NCBI GenBank assembly: GCA_046352935.1
Contig: JAXMGR010000012.1
Location: 1 to 64,000, forward strand
Source of the DNA: CAYWMY01 sp046352935
Lineage (GTDB): Bacteria > Pseudomonadota > Gammaproteobacteria > Steroidobacterales > Steroidobacteraceae
DNA length: 64,000 nucleotides
Direction: 5' to 3'
A program made the position numbers and the translations under genes. Below, piece after piece: positions 42,234-49,839 of the stretch; within the stretch, counting starts at the first letter, position 1, and each line of letters starts with the position of its first letter. The notes beneath the pieces were generated by a model. That model saw only the letters and a list, made by a program, of their open reading frames with translations, made no database searches and had not been told where the DNA came from.

Positions 42234-42688
42234 CGGGCTGCGGCCCGCGCCGTGGCGCTGCGCTGCCTGCCGGCAAGATTCGTGCGCACGCGCGTGAGCA
42301 GATCGGTCAACAGGCGGCACTCGGCGGCGCTCAGACCCCTGACGGCATCCCGCGAGCAGTTCCGGCCGATCGAGCGCATCCTGCGGACCGCCAGACGGGC
42401 GCGCGGCGTCAGATAGACCCGCTGTGCGCGCCGGTCATTCGCATCACGCCGGCGCACGATGAGCTTCATCGACTGCATGCGTTCGAGCATCCTGCCGATC
42501 GTCATCGGACGGACCTCGACCACGTCGGCGAGTTCCCGCTGCAGGCAACCTTCCATCCGGGAGAGGTACGCGAGAACGCGCCACTGGACCGGCGTGAAGC
42601 GGCTGCGGCCCGCACGAGCGCCGAAGTCGGTGCGCAGCATGCGGGCGACATCGTGCACCAGGAAGGCCAGCGTCGGTGACTGGGTCAT
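42230..42688 (-). CDS. MarR family transcriptional regulator
   Basis: 152 residues with a winged helix-turn-helix: FTPVQWRVLAYLSRMEGCLQRELADVVEV in sections, recognition helix near RPMTIGRMLERMQSM, and wing VRRRDANDRRAQRVYLT. It most likely represses itself and the co-transcribed fusion-protein gene and releases DNA on binding a phenolic or drug-like ligand, as known for the family. I choose the ATG at 42688; a TTG at 42712 would add eight residues. A palindrome lies 17-31 nt upstream. Confidence 0.92.
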   Translation of the reverse strand: MTQSPTLAFLVHDVARMLRTDFGARAGRSRFTPVQWRVLAYLSRMEGCLQRELADVVEVRPMTIGRMLERMQSMKLIVRRRDANDRRAQRVYLTPRARLAVRRMRSIGRNCSRDAVRGLSAAECRLLTDLLTRVRTNLAGRQRSATARAAAR

Positions 42689-42704
42689 TCGAGGCCCCGG
42701 ATTG

Positions 42705-42723
42705 ATAAGCAAAGCTTATTATA
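42705..42723 (-). promoter_or_regulatory. MarR-type operator overlapping a -10 box
   Basis: ATAAGC-AAA-GCTTAT (42705-42719) is a perfect 6+3+6 inverted repeat in AT-rich contrast to its surroundings. It overlaps TATAAT on the minus strand (42723-42718). A regulator bound here would block RNA polymerase at the marR promoter. No clear -35 box is seen. Confidence 0.6.
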
Positions 42724-42777
42724 GCGGCCGGCCGATCGCATGCCGCGATTTCGGCGCTGCTCGTGCGGAGGTGGACG

Positions 42778-42858
42778 ATGCTGGGTCGGGTGCTGCTGTT
42801 GCTGCTGCTGGGCGCTGCCGTGATGTTGCTGTGGCGGGGCATGCGCCGCCGCGGCTGA
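42778..42858 (+). CDS. 26-residue membrane microprotein
   Basis: MLGRVLLLLLLGAAVMLLWR followed by GMRRRG: a single hydrophobic helix with a short N-terminus and a basic C-terminal end. A strong ribosome site (GGAGG, 7 nt spacing) precedes the ATG. The start of PP0621-type small membrane proteins looks similar, but their cysteine-rich tail is missing here. It is divergent from marR, so the palindrome could regulate it too. I cannot assign a function, and it might be a chance frame. Confidence 0.45.
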   Translation: MLGRVLLLLLLGAAVMLLWRGMRRRG

Positions 42859-42885
42859 CACCCGGCCGGACGGGCCCGTGGCCCT

Positions 42886-43413
42886 TCAGTCGGTGGTCGC
42901 GACACCCGGCTGGAACGGGAGCGTGCTGCGCGCGAGCGCGGCGGTGACCGCCGCGAGCGGCGTGAAACCAGCGGCGAACTCCACCGGCATGCGCCGGGCG
43001 CGGCCGTCGTCCAGGTCGATGCACACGTAGTGGACGAGGGCGCGCAGCAGGTCGCGGCCGTCCTGCGCGCGCCGCAGCTGGAAACGTCGGTCCACCCGCA
43101 GCCGCGAGTCGCACAGCGTGAGCCAGGTGGCGACGGTCACGCGATCGCCCTGCAGCGCCGGTGCGATGTAGTGCAGCTGGCTTCTCCACACGGCCATGCC
43201 ACGGCGCAGGGCGTGGTACCGCTCCACCGGCAGCCCGAGCCGGGTCGAATGTGCCCACGCCGCCTGATCGAGCCAGCGCACGTACACGGCATTGTTGACG
43301 TGCCGGTAGGTGTCGATGTCGGTCGGCTGGACCTCGATCTCGATGGTGAACGGTTCGGGCAGGTCCCAGTCGGTGGTGGTGCCGCAGCCGGTCGAGGGTG
43401 TGTTGCAGTCCAT
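42886..43413 (-). CDS. acyl-CoA thioesterase, hotdog fold
   Basis: 175 residues of the 4-hydroxybenzoyl-CoA thioesterase/YbgC-like family. The signature PTDIDTYRHVNNAVYVRWLDQA carries the Asp and the HVNN active-site turn; later strands read YIAPALQGDRVTVATWLTLC. These enzymes cleave acyl-CoA or acyl-ACP thioesters in the cytoplasm. I choose the ATG at 43413 (MDCNTPSTG); the longer frame to 43461 adds an unlikely N-terminus. It is divergent from alanine dehydrogenase. Confidence 0.85.
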   Translation of the reverse strand: MDCNTPSTGCGTTTDWDLPEPFTIEIEVQPTDIDTYRHVNNAVYVRWLDQAAWAHSTRLGLPVERYHALRRGMAVWRSQLHYIAPALQGDRVTVATWLTLCDSRLRVDRRFQLRRAQDGRDLLRALVHYVCIDLDDGRARRMPVEFAAGFTPLAAVTAALARSTLPFQPGVATTD

Positions 43414-43545
43414 GGCGCGGGATTGTTGCGGAAGCGGTTTCCCGACCGCAACAGCACGCACGGCTCCGGCACCGGAGTGGAAGACGACACCGGACCGGCA
43501 GCCGCGCTATGGTGTGAGGATCAGCGGCGGCGGGACGGAGGCGCG

Positions 43546-44664
43546 ATGCGAATCGGCGTGCCGAAGGAGATCAAGGTCCACGAATACCGTGTCGGGCTCG
43601 TGCCGGCAGGCGTACGCGAACTCGTCGCACGCGGCCACAGCGTCTGTGTGGAAGCGGGTGCCGGGCAAGGCGCCGGACTGTCCGACGAGACGTACCGTGG
43701 GGCCGGTGCGAGCCTGGTCGACGGTCCCGCGCAGGTGTTCGCAGCGAGCGATCTCATCGTGAAGGTGAAGGAGCCGCAGCCCTCCGAATGCGCGATGCTG
43801 CGTGCGGGGCAGACGGTCTTCGCCTATCTGCATCTCGCCGCCGACCCGGATCAGGCCGCTGCGCTGGTTGCGAGCGGCGCCACGGCCATTGCCTACGAAA
43901 CGGTGACAGCCCCGGACGGCTCACTGCCGCTCCTGACCCCGATGAGCGAAGTAGCGGGCCGGATGGCCGTCCAGGTTGGTGCGCACTGCCTGCAGAAGGC
44001 CGAGGGTGGGCGCGGCGTGCTGCTGGGCGGTGTGCCGGGGGTGGATCCGGGACACGTTGTGATCCTGGGTGGTGGGTCAGCCGGGAGCCAGGCCGCGGAC
44101 GCTGCGCTGGGCCTCGGCGCGGATGTGACGGTCGTGGACCGGTCGCTGGCGCGGCTGCGTGCTCTCGCCCGGTGGCATGGACCTCGGCTGAGGACGATCT
44201 GCTCGACACGGGACGAGATCGCCCGGCTCGTCGCGACCGCCGACCTCGTGATCGGTTGTGTCCTCGTCCCCGGTGCCGCGGCGCCGAAGCTCGTGACGCG
44301 CTCGATGCTGGGTACGATGCGGCCCGGAGCGGTGCTGGTGGACGTTGCCATCGATCAGGGAGGCTGCTTCGAGACCAGTCGCCCCACGACGCATCAGGCA
44401 CCCAGTTTCGTGTTCGATGGAATCGTTCATTACTGTGTCACGAACATGCCCGGCGCGGTGCCACGCAGTTCGACCTTTGCCCTGACGAATGCCACGTTGC
44501 CGCATGTGCTGCGCCTCGCCGATCTCGGGGTGGACGAGGCTTCCCGGGTCGACCCGGGTCTCGCCGCCGGCATCAACGTGCGCGCCGGTCGGATCGTTCA
44601 CGAAGTGGTGGCGAATGCCCTGCGGTCGGCGGTGGTGGGGCGGGGTGCAGGCACTGCCGGGTGA
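43546..44664 (+). CDS. ald: alanine dehydrogenase
   Basis: 372 residues, normal size. It interconverts L-alanine and pyruvate plus ammonia with NAD. The start MRIGVPKEIKVHEYRVGLVP, the substrate-site KVKEPQPSE, YLHLAADP and the nucleotide-binding GHVVILGGGSAGSQAADAAL are all family marks, and HYCVTNMPGAVPRSSTFALT holds the conserved end of the active site. GGAGG lies 5 nt before the ATG at 43546; the upstream open frame is not coding. Confidence 0.95.
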   Translation: MRIGVPKEIKVHEYRVGLVPAGVRELVARGHSVCVEAGAGQGAGLSDETYRGAGASLVDGPAQVFAASDLIVKVKEPQPSECAMLRAGQTVFAYLHLAADPDQAAALVASGATAIAYETVTAPDGSLPLLTPMSEVAGRMAVQVGAHCLQKAEGGRGVLLGGVPGVDPGHVVILGGGSAGSQAADAALGLGADVTVVDRSLARLRALARWHGPRLRTICSTRDEIARLVATADLVIGCVLVPGAAAPKLVTRSMLGTMRPGAVLVDVAIDQGGCFETSRPTTHQAPSFVFDGIVHYCVTNMPGAVPRSSTFALTNATLPHVLRLADLGVDEASRVDPGLAAGINVRAGRIVHEVVANALRSAVVGRGAGTAG

Positions 44665-44709
44665 GCTGTTCAGCGCCGATTCAGCGATGGAGTGTGTTAA
44701 TCACGCACA

Positions 44710-44739
44710 TTGCCACCCGGCGCGCCTTTGACCTATAAA
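44710..44739 (+). promoter_or_regulatory. candidate sigma70 promoter of the Cys-rich small protein
   Basis: TTGCCA (44710-44715), 18 nt of spacer and TATAAA (44734-44739) stand 33 nt before the ATG of the small secreted protein. Both boxes are decent matches in otherwise GC-rich DNA. Confidence 0.5.
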
Positions 44740-44772
44740 GACGTGAAGGGGCAGGATTCCGGAGGATGTCTC

Positions 44773-45000
44773 ATGAAGAGGTTCGGTTTGAGCGAGGGAC
44801 TTGCGGCCGTGGTCGTGATGCTCGGGCTGGCCGCGGGGGCCGCGACGCAGGCGGCTGACGTGACGCCCATGGCCGACGATGCCTGCGTGGCGCGCTGCGA
44901 CGAGGATGCGGACAAGTGCATGTCCGATGCCGGCGGCGACGAGGCCAAGGAGAAGGCCTGCGACGAGCGTTACGACAAGTGCCTCGACAAGTGCGGCTGA
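44773..45000 (+). CDS. small secreted cysteine-rich protein
   Basis: 75 residues. A signal peptide (hydrophobic LAAVVVMLGLAAGAATQA, cleavage near residue 28) precedes a very acidic mature part with six cysteines: Cys38, 42, 49, 63, 70 and 74. The spacing X3, X6, X13, X6, X3 is mirror-symmetric, which suggests two helices joined by three disulfides in the periplasm. GGAGG lies 7 nt before the ATG and a promoter-like pair lies upstream. It stands alone. I do not recognise the family; twin CX3C hairpins occur in small disulfide-locked chaperones, but no homology is claimed. Confidence 0.75.
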   Translation: MKRFGLSEGLAAVVVMLGLAAGAATQAADVTPMADDACVARCDEDADKCMSDAGGDEAKEKACDERYDKCLDKCG

Positions 45001-45307
45001 CCGCCTTGTGAGCCGGCCTGCCCCGTCCGGGTCGACCCCGGAGGGGCGGTCGGCGATTCATTCTCCTGCCTTCGCCGCGCCTTCGGTGGGTGCGGCGCCT
45101 CGATAGGACGCAGCAGGGCGATCTCCATTCTCCCCGGTGTGACCGCTCCGCCGCCGCCGTGTGGCAGCGGGCCGCCCGGTCCCGGTCGGCCCGTCCCGCG
45201 CCATCGTCTTCCCGCGGTTGAATTAGCGCGCTGTTCGTATATAGTTCGGGGCCCGCGGGATCTCGAAATCCAACGGATGTTGCTGATTTAGAAAGATTTT
45301 CGGTGGG
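45001..45307. other. intergenic region, 307 bp
   Basis: No gene is supported. It holds a strong hairpin at 45020-45047 (CCCC/TCCGGG paired with CCCGGA/GGGG, no T-run), perhaps ending the small-protein transcript, and a promoter at 45218-45245. Confidence 0.4.
45218..45245 (+). promoter_or_regulatory. candidate sigma70 promoter
   Basis: TTGAAT (45218-45223) and TATAGT (45240-45245) are separated by 16 nt. The downstream gene is the 69-residue acidic protein at 45308. Confidence 0.5.
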
Positions 45308-45517
45308 ATGATGGAACGCGACGAAGACCACTTCGATCTCGACGAGGACTTTCTCAGCGGTGACGAGGACGCGCAGGCGGCGGATCGTTTCCTGGACAAG
45401 AGGGTCAAGCCGGGTGCCAGCAAGAAGGGTCAGGCGGCGTGGAGCCGGCTCGAAGACCTGCTGGCGGAGCGTCGGTTGGAGCGGGAGCTCAGGGAACTGT
45501 TCGGCGACGAGGGTTGA
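45308..45517 (+). CDS. small acidic protein, PA3496-like
   Basis: 69 residues. The N-terminal half is strongly acidic (DEDHFDLDEDFLSGDEDA) and the C-terminal half is a basic amphipathic helix (WSRLEDLLAERRLERELREL). This layout resembles the PA3496 family of small gammaproteobacterial proteins annotated as putative envelope integrity proteins. No signal peptide or membrane segment is seen. A second ATG lies one codon in. Function is not known; the family match is from memory of its pattern and is tentative. Confidence 0.6.
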   Translation: MMERDEDHFDLDEDFLSGDEDAQAADRFLDKRVKPGASKKGQAAWSRLEDLLAERRLERELRELFGDEG

Positions 45518-45607
45518 GGCGGGCCCGGGCCTGCCGGCGTCCGCGAGGCGTGACCGTCCTGCGCAGCGCTGCCGCGAACGAGGCGGTCCATCTCTCACGC
45601 GCCGACG

Positions 45608-45646
45608 CGCCGCGATTCCGGGCAGGTCTCGCGGCGTTTTCGTTTT
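45608..45646 (+). terminator. rho-independent terminator before lysAC
   Basis: CGCCGCGA and TCGCGGCG form an 8-bp GC-rich stem with a 13-nt loop, followed by TTTTCGTTTT. It lies 90 nt after the small acidic protein gene and 82 nt before lysAC. It may end the first transcript, or act as an attenuator if transcription of lysAC starts upstream. I see no lysine-riboswitch core around it. Confidence 0.75.
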
Positions 45647-45727
45647 CGGGGACCGCAGTGTCCGCCGATGCCGTGGCACGGCGTTGACGGGCAGCGGTGC
45701 CGCACTCGGGAATTCGGGTTGTCACAC

Positions 45728-48313
45728 ATGAACAGCACAGCATCTTCGCCCTGGGTCGTCCTCAAGTTCGGTGGCACGAGCGTGTCCTCGGTCGCGAACT
45801 GGAAGAACATAGCGGCCGTTCTGCGGCGACGCCTCGCCGAAGACGTCAGGCCCGTGGTCGTGCACTCCGCGCTCTCGAAGATCACGGACCGGCTCGAGGC
45901 GCTGCTCGCTGGTGCCCTGCGCGGCGACTACGAGCCCGCGATGGCGGAGATCGAGAAGCGCCACCGCGACCTCGCGCGCGAGATGGGCATTCCCGTGCCC
46001 GCCGGCGTCGAGAAGCACCTCTCGGAGGTCCGGCAGATCGCGGCCGGGCTCGCGCTGGTCGGCGAGATCAGCGATCGCGTGCGCGCGCGTGTGATGTCGA
46101 CCGGCGAACTGATGGCCACGGAGCTCGGCGCCGCGTTCCTGAACGCCGAAGGCGTCGCCACGACGCTCGTCGATGCGCGGACCCTGCTGCGCGCGGAAGA
46201 GCGCAAGGGCGCGACCGAGAAGGCGAGCACGCTGTCGGCCACCTGCCGCTTCGATCCGGATCCGGCGATTCAGCAGCGCCTCCTCGATCTCGGCACCGTG
46301 GTGCTGACGCAGGGATTCATCGCGAGTGACGGCGAGGGTCACACGGTGCTGCTCGGCCGCGGTGGATCGGACACCTCGGGCGCCTACATCGCGGGTCTGC
46401 TGGCCGCGCGTCGCCTGGAGATCTGGACCGACGTGCCCGGGATGTTCTCGGCGAACCCGCGCGATGTGCCGACGGCACGGCTGCTCAAGTCGCTCCACTA
46501 CGACGAGGCCCAGGAGATCGCGAGCAACGGTGCGAAGGTGCTGCATCCGCGCTGCATACTGCCGGTGCGCCAGCACGGCATCCCGCTCTACGTCTACGCG
46601 ACGCAGACACCCGATTACCCCGGCACCACCATCACGGCCCAGCCCGCGGATTCCGGCGCACGCGTCAAGGCGGTCGCGCTCAAGAAGGGCATCACCCTGG
46701 TCTCCATGGAGAGCCCCGGCATGTGGCACCAGGTCGGCTTCCTGGCCGACGCGTTCCAGGTGTTCAAGAGCCACGGTCTCTCGGTCGACCTCGTGTCGAC
46801 GTCCGAGACCAACGTCACGGTGTCCCTGGACCCGGCCGCGAATACGCTCGACGCGGCCGCGGTGGACGCGCTCATCGCCGAACTCTCGCAGCTGTGCCGC
46901 GTGGAGGTCATCGGGCCCTGTGCGTCGCTGTCACTGGTCGGACGCAACATCCGCGCGATCCTGCACGAGCTCGGCGAGGCCTTCGAGCTCTTCGAGGAGC
47001 AGAAGATCTATCTCGTGAGCCAGGCTGCGAACGACCTGAACTTCACGCTGGTGCTCGACGAGGACCAGGGCGACCGCCTCGTGACGCAGCTCCACGACCT
47101 GCTGATCCGTGCCTCGTCCGTGGACCCGGTGATGGGCCCCACCTGGGAGCAGCTGTACGCGCCCCAGCGCGCGGCCAGCGACCGCGTGGCGTGGTGGCAC
47201 GATCGCCGCGGCGACCTGCTCGAACTGATGCATGGCCGTGACTCGGCCTATGTCTACGACGCTGCCACGATCGACCGTCATGCCGCGGACCTCCGTGCAT
47301 TGTCGTCCGTGTCGCGCGTGTTGTATGCGATGAAGGCCAATCCGCATGCGGAGGTGCTGCGCCACGCGGTGCGGGCCGGCCTCGGCATCGAGTGCGTATC
47401 GCGGGGCGAACTCGAGCATGCGCTCGCCAGCGTGCCGGGCCTGGCGCCGTCGGATCTGCTGTTCACGCCGAATTTCGCGCCGCGGTCCGAATACGCCTGG
47501 GCGCTCGAGCGCGGCGTACGCGTCACGGTGGACAACCTTTACGTGCTCCGGCAGTGGCCTGAACTGTTCCACGGCCGGGAGATCTTCGTACGCGTCGACA
47601 CGGGTCGCGGGCACGGACATCACCAGCACGTCCGCACGGCGGGCATCCACGCCAAGTTCGGCGTGCCGCTCTTCGAGATGGGAGAGCTCGCGCGCGCCGC
47701 AGGCGCCTCGGGGGCGATCGTGACGGGCCTCCACGCGCACGCGGGCAGCGGTGTGTTCGACGTCGACACCTGGGTCGATACCGCCCGGGCGCTGGCGAAG
47801 GTCGCCAAGGACCTGCCGGACGTCCGCGTCCTCGATATCGGTGGCGGCATCGGCGTGCCCGAGCGCGCGGCACAGCCGTCCGTCGACCTCGCGGCGTTGA
47901 ACCGGAATCTGGATCAGTTCCGGAGGGACGAAGCCCGCTTCGATCTGTGGATGGAGCCGGGCCGATACGTGGTCGCGTCGGCGGGCGTGCTGCTCGCGCG
48001 GGTCACCCAGGTCAAGGGCAAGGGCGACGTCCAGTATCTCGGTGTCGCGACCGGCATGAACTCGCTGATCCGGCCGGCGCTGTACGGGGCGTACCACGAG
48101 ATCGTGAACCTGAGCCGCCTGGATGCGCCGGCGGACCGGGTCTTCAACATCGTCGGGCCGATCTGCGAATCCGCCGATGTGCTCGGCCACGATCGCCTGC
48201 TGCCGGAGACCTCCGAAGGCGATGTGCTGCTGATCGCGAACGCGGGAGCCTACGGACGCGCCATGAGCTCGCACTACAACCTGCGCGAGCCCGCCGGGGA
48301 AGTGTTCGTCTGA
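45728..48313 (+). CDS. lysAC: bifunctional aspartate kinase / diaminopimelate decarboxylase
   Basis: 861 residues joining the first and last enzymes of lysine synthesis. Residues 1 to about 470 are aspartokinase: VVLKFGGTSVSSV, LLGRGGSDTSGAYIAGLLAA, IWTDVPGMFSANPRDVP, followed by ACT domains (VSMESPGMWHQVGFLADAF). From about 500 the protein is the PLP decarboxylase: VLYAMKANPHAEV with Lys536 binding PLP, IECVSRGELEHAL, GLHAHAGSGVFD, LDIGGGIGVPE and the substrate-binding GPICESADVLG. The fusion is known in Xanthomonas and related groups. The ATG at 45728 gives the natural N-terminus. It converges on hisIE. Confidence 0.95.
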   Translation: MNSTASSPWVVLKFGGTSVSSVANWKNIAAVLRRRLAEDVRPVVVHSALSKITDRLEALLAGALRGDYEPAMAEIEKRHRDLAREMGIPVPAGVEKHLSEVRQIAAGLALVGEISDRVRARVMSTGELMATELGAAFLNAEGVATTLVDARTLLRAEERKGATEKASTLSATCRFDPDPAIQQRLLDLGTVVLTQGFIASDGEGHTVLLGRGGSDTSGAYIAGLLAARRLEIWTDVPGMFSANPRDVPTARLLKSLHYDEAQEIASNGAKVLHPRCILPVRQHGIPLYVYATQTPDYPGTTITAQPADSGARVKAVALKKGITLVSMESPGMWHQVGFLADAFQVFKSHGLSVDLVSTSETNVTVSLDPAANTLDAAAVDALIAELSQLCRVEVIGPCASLSLVGRNIRAILHELGEAFELFEEQKIYLVSQAANDLNFTLVLDEDQGDRLVTQLHDLLIRASSVDPVMGPTWEQLYAPQRAASDRVAWWHDRRGDLLELMHGRDSAYVYDAATIDRHAADLRALSSVSRVLYAMKANPHAEVLRHAVRAGLGIECVSRGELEHALASVPGLAPSDLLFTPNFAPRSEYAWALERGVRVTVDNLYVLRQWPELFHGREIFVRVDTGRGHGHHQHVRTAGIHAKFGVPLFEMGELARAAGASGAIVTGLHAHAGSGVFDVDTWVDTARALAKVAKDLPDVRVLDIGGGIGVPERAAQPSVDLAALNRNLDQFRRDEARFDLWMEPGRYVVASAGVLLARVTQVKGKGDVQYLGVATGMNSLIRPALYGAYHEIVNLSRLDAPADRVFNIVGPICESADVLGHDRLLPETSEGDVLLIANAGAYGRAMSSHYNLREPAGEVFV

Positions 48314-48439
48314 ACCGGTGCGGCGCGCGGGCCGTGCAGACATCGCCACGGTCCACGCTCGCACTCGCGATCACCCGAGGTGTCGCGGCGCGCCGGACCC
48401 TGCACCCGGTTGCGGTGCGTCCCCGTCGTGCAACAGGCC

Positions 48440-49075
48440 CTATCGCGCCGTGCGGTCGGCGTGGCGCGCGGCGAGTTCGCGTGCCACGTCTGACAGGCGG
48501 AGATCCTGGTTCCTGAGCAGCAGCAGCAGGTGATAGACGAGATCGGCGGCTTCGGACACGACCTTCGGGGCATCGCCGGTGGCCGCCGCGAGCGCGACCT
48601 CCAGTCCTTCCTCGCCGACCTTCTGCGCGATGCGCGTGGTGCCCTGTGCGAACAGGCGCGCGGTGTAGCTGCCCTCCGGGCGTGTCGCCATGCGCTCGGC
48701 GATGATGTCCTCGAGGCTGGCCAGGAACGCGATGGCCTCGCTCTCGCTGGGGAGGGCCTCGGGGAAGCAGGTCGGTGTCCCGAGATGACAGACGGGACCC
48801 GACGGAACGACCTGCATGAGCAACGTGTCCGAGTCGCAGTCGACCGCGAGGTGCCGCAGCTCGAGGAAGTTGCCCGACGACTCCCCCTTGGTCCAGAGGC
48901 ACTGCCGTGTCCGGCTCCAGAACGTGGCGCGCCGGGTCTGCAGCGTCGCCAGCAGTGCCTGGCGGTTCACGAACCCGACCATGAGTACGCGGCCGTCGCG
49001 CACGTCCTGCGCGATGGCCGGCAGCAGGCCGCCGGATTTCTGCCAGTCCAGTTCCTCGACGTCCGCGGGAGTCAT
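48440..49075 (-). CDS. hisIE: phosphoribosyl-AMP cyclohydrolase / phosphoribosyl-ATP pyrophosphatase
   Basis: 211 residues, the fused HisI-HisE of histidine synthesis steps 2 and 3. The HisI part has GRVLMVGFVNRQALLATLQT, FWSRTRQCLWTKGESSGN and metal-binding DCDSDTLLMQ and GPVCHLGTPTCF. The HisE part has EGSYTARLFAQGTTRIAQKV and GEEGLEVALAAATGD, with acidic metal ligands. The ATG at 49075 overlaps the hisF stop codon (ATGA). It is the last gene of the operon. Confidence 0.95.
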   Translation of the reverse strand: MTPADVEELDWQKSGGLLPAIAQDVRDGRVLMVGFVNRQALLATLQTRRATFWSRTRQCLWTKGESSGNFLELRHLAVDCDSDTLLMQVVPSGPVCHLGTPTCFPEALPSESEAIAFLASLEDIIAERMATRPEGSYTARLFAQGTTRIAQKVGEEGLEVALAAATGDAPKVVSEAADLVYHLLLLLRNQDLRLSDVARELAARHADRTAR

Positions 49076-49839
49076 GGTCGTACCTCGATGCCGTGGCTGC
49101 TCAGTTCGCGCTTCAGGTCCGGAATCGCGATGGCGCCCGAATGGAAGACGCTGGCCGCGAGCGCGCCGTCGACGCGCGCCTCGCGAAAGACGTCCGTGAA
49201 GTGCTGCGGCGTGCCGGCACCGCCCGACGCGATCAGCGGCACGCGGCAGGCGTGCCGGACGGCCCTGAGCTGCGCGATATCGTAGCCCTGCCGCACACCG
49301 TCGACGTTCATGCAGTTCAGCACGATCTCGCCCGCGCCCCGCTCCTGCACCTCGGCGACCCAGGCGAGGGTGCGGCGCCGGGTGTCCCTCGCGCGGTCCG
49401 GATCGCCGGTGTACTGGTGGACGCACCAGTCACCGCCGGACTCGTGGCTGTCGACGCCGACGACGACGCACTGGGCGCCGAAGCGGCGCGCGAGGGCATC
49501 GATGAGCGCGGGATTCTCGAGCGCCGGTGAATTGACCGAGATCTTCTCGGCCCCCGCGGCGAGCACGGCCTCGGCCTCCTCGACGCTGCGGATGCCACCG
49601 GCGACGCAGAACGGGATGTCCAGGACGCGCGCCACACGGCTGACCCAGCTGCGGTCGACCGACCGGCCCTGCGGGCTCGCGGTGATGTCGTAGAAGACGA
49701 GTTCGTCGGCGCCCTCGTCGCGATAGCGCGCCGCGAGATCGAGGATGTCGCCGACCACGCGGTGGTCGCGGAAGCGCACGCCCTTGACGACCTGGCCATC
49801 GCGGACGTCGAGACAGGGAATTATGCGGCGGGCAAGAAT
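49072..49839 (-). CDS. hisF: imidazole glycerol phosphate synthase cyclase subunit, ATT start
   Basis: 255 residues when read from ATT at 49839, giving (M)LARRIIPCLDVRDGQVVKG, which lines up residue for residue with HisF proteins starting MLAKRIIPCLDV; catalytic Asp11 then has its usual number. GGAGG at 49854-49850 lies 10 nt upstream. No ATG, GTG or TTG occurs in frame just upstream, and the first one downstream is GTG in KGVRF, beyond Asp11. The barrel shows FCVAGGIRSVEEAE, GVDSHESGGD and LIASGGAGTPQHF. With HisH it makes IGP and AICAR. The start lies 19 nt inside hisA. Confidence 0.93.
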   Translation of the reverse strand: MLARRIIPCLDVRDGQVVKGVRFRDHRVVGDILDLAARYRDEGADELVFYDITASPQGRSVDRSWVSRVARVLDIPFCVAGGIRSVEEAEAVLAAGAEKISVNSPALENPALIDALARRFGAQCVVVGVDSHESGGDWCVHQYTGDPDRARDTRRRTLAWVAEVQERGAGEIVLNCMNVDGVRQGYDIAQLRAVRHACRVPLIASGGAGTPQHFTDVFREARVDGALAASVFHSGAIAIPDLKRELSSHGIEVRP

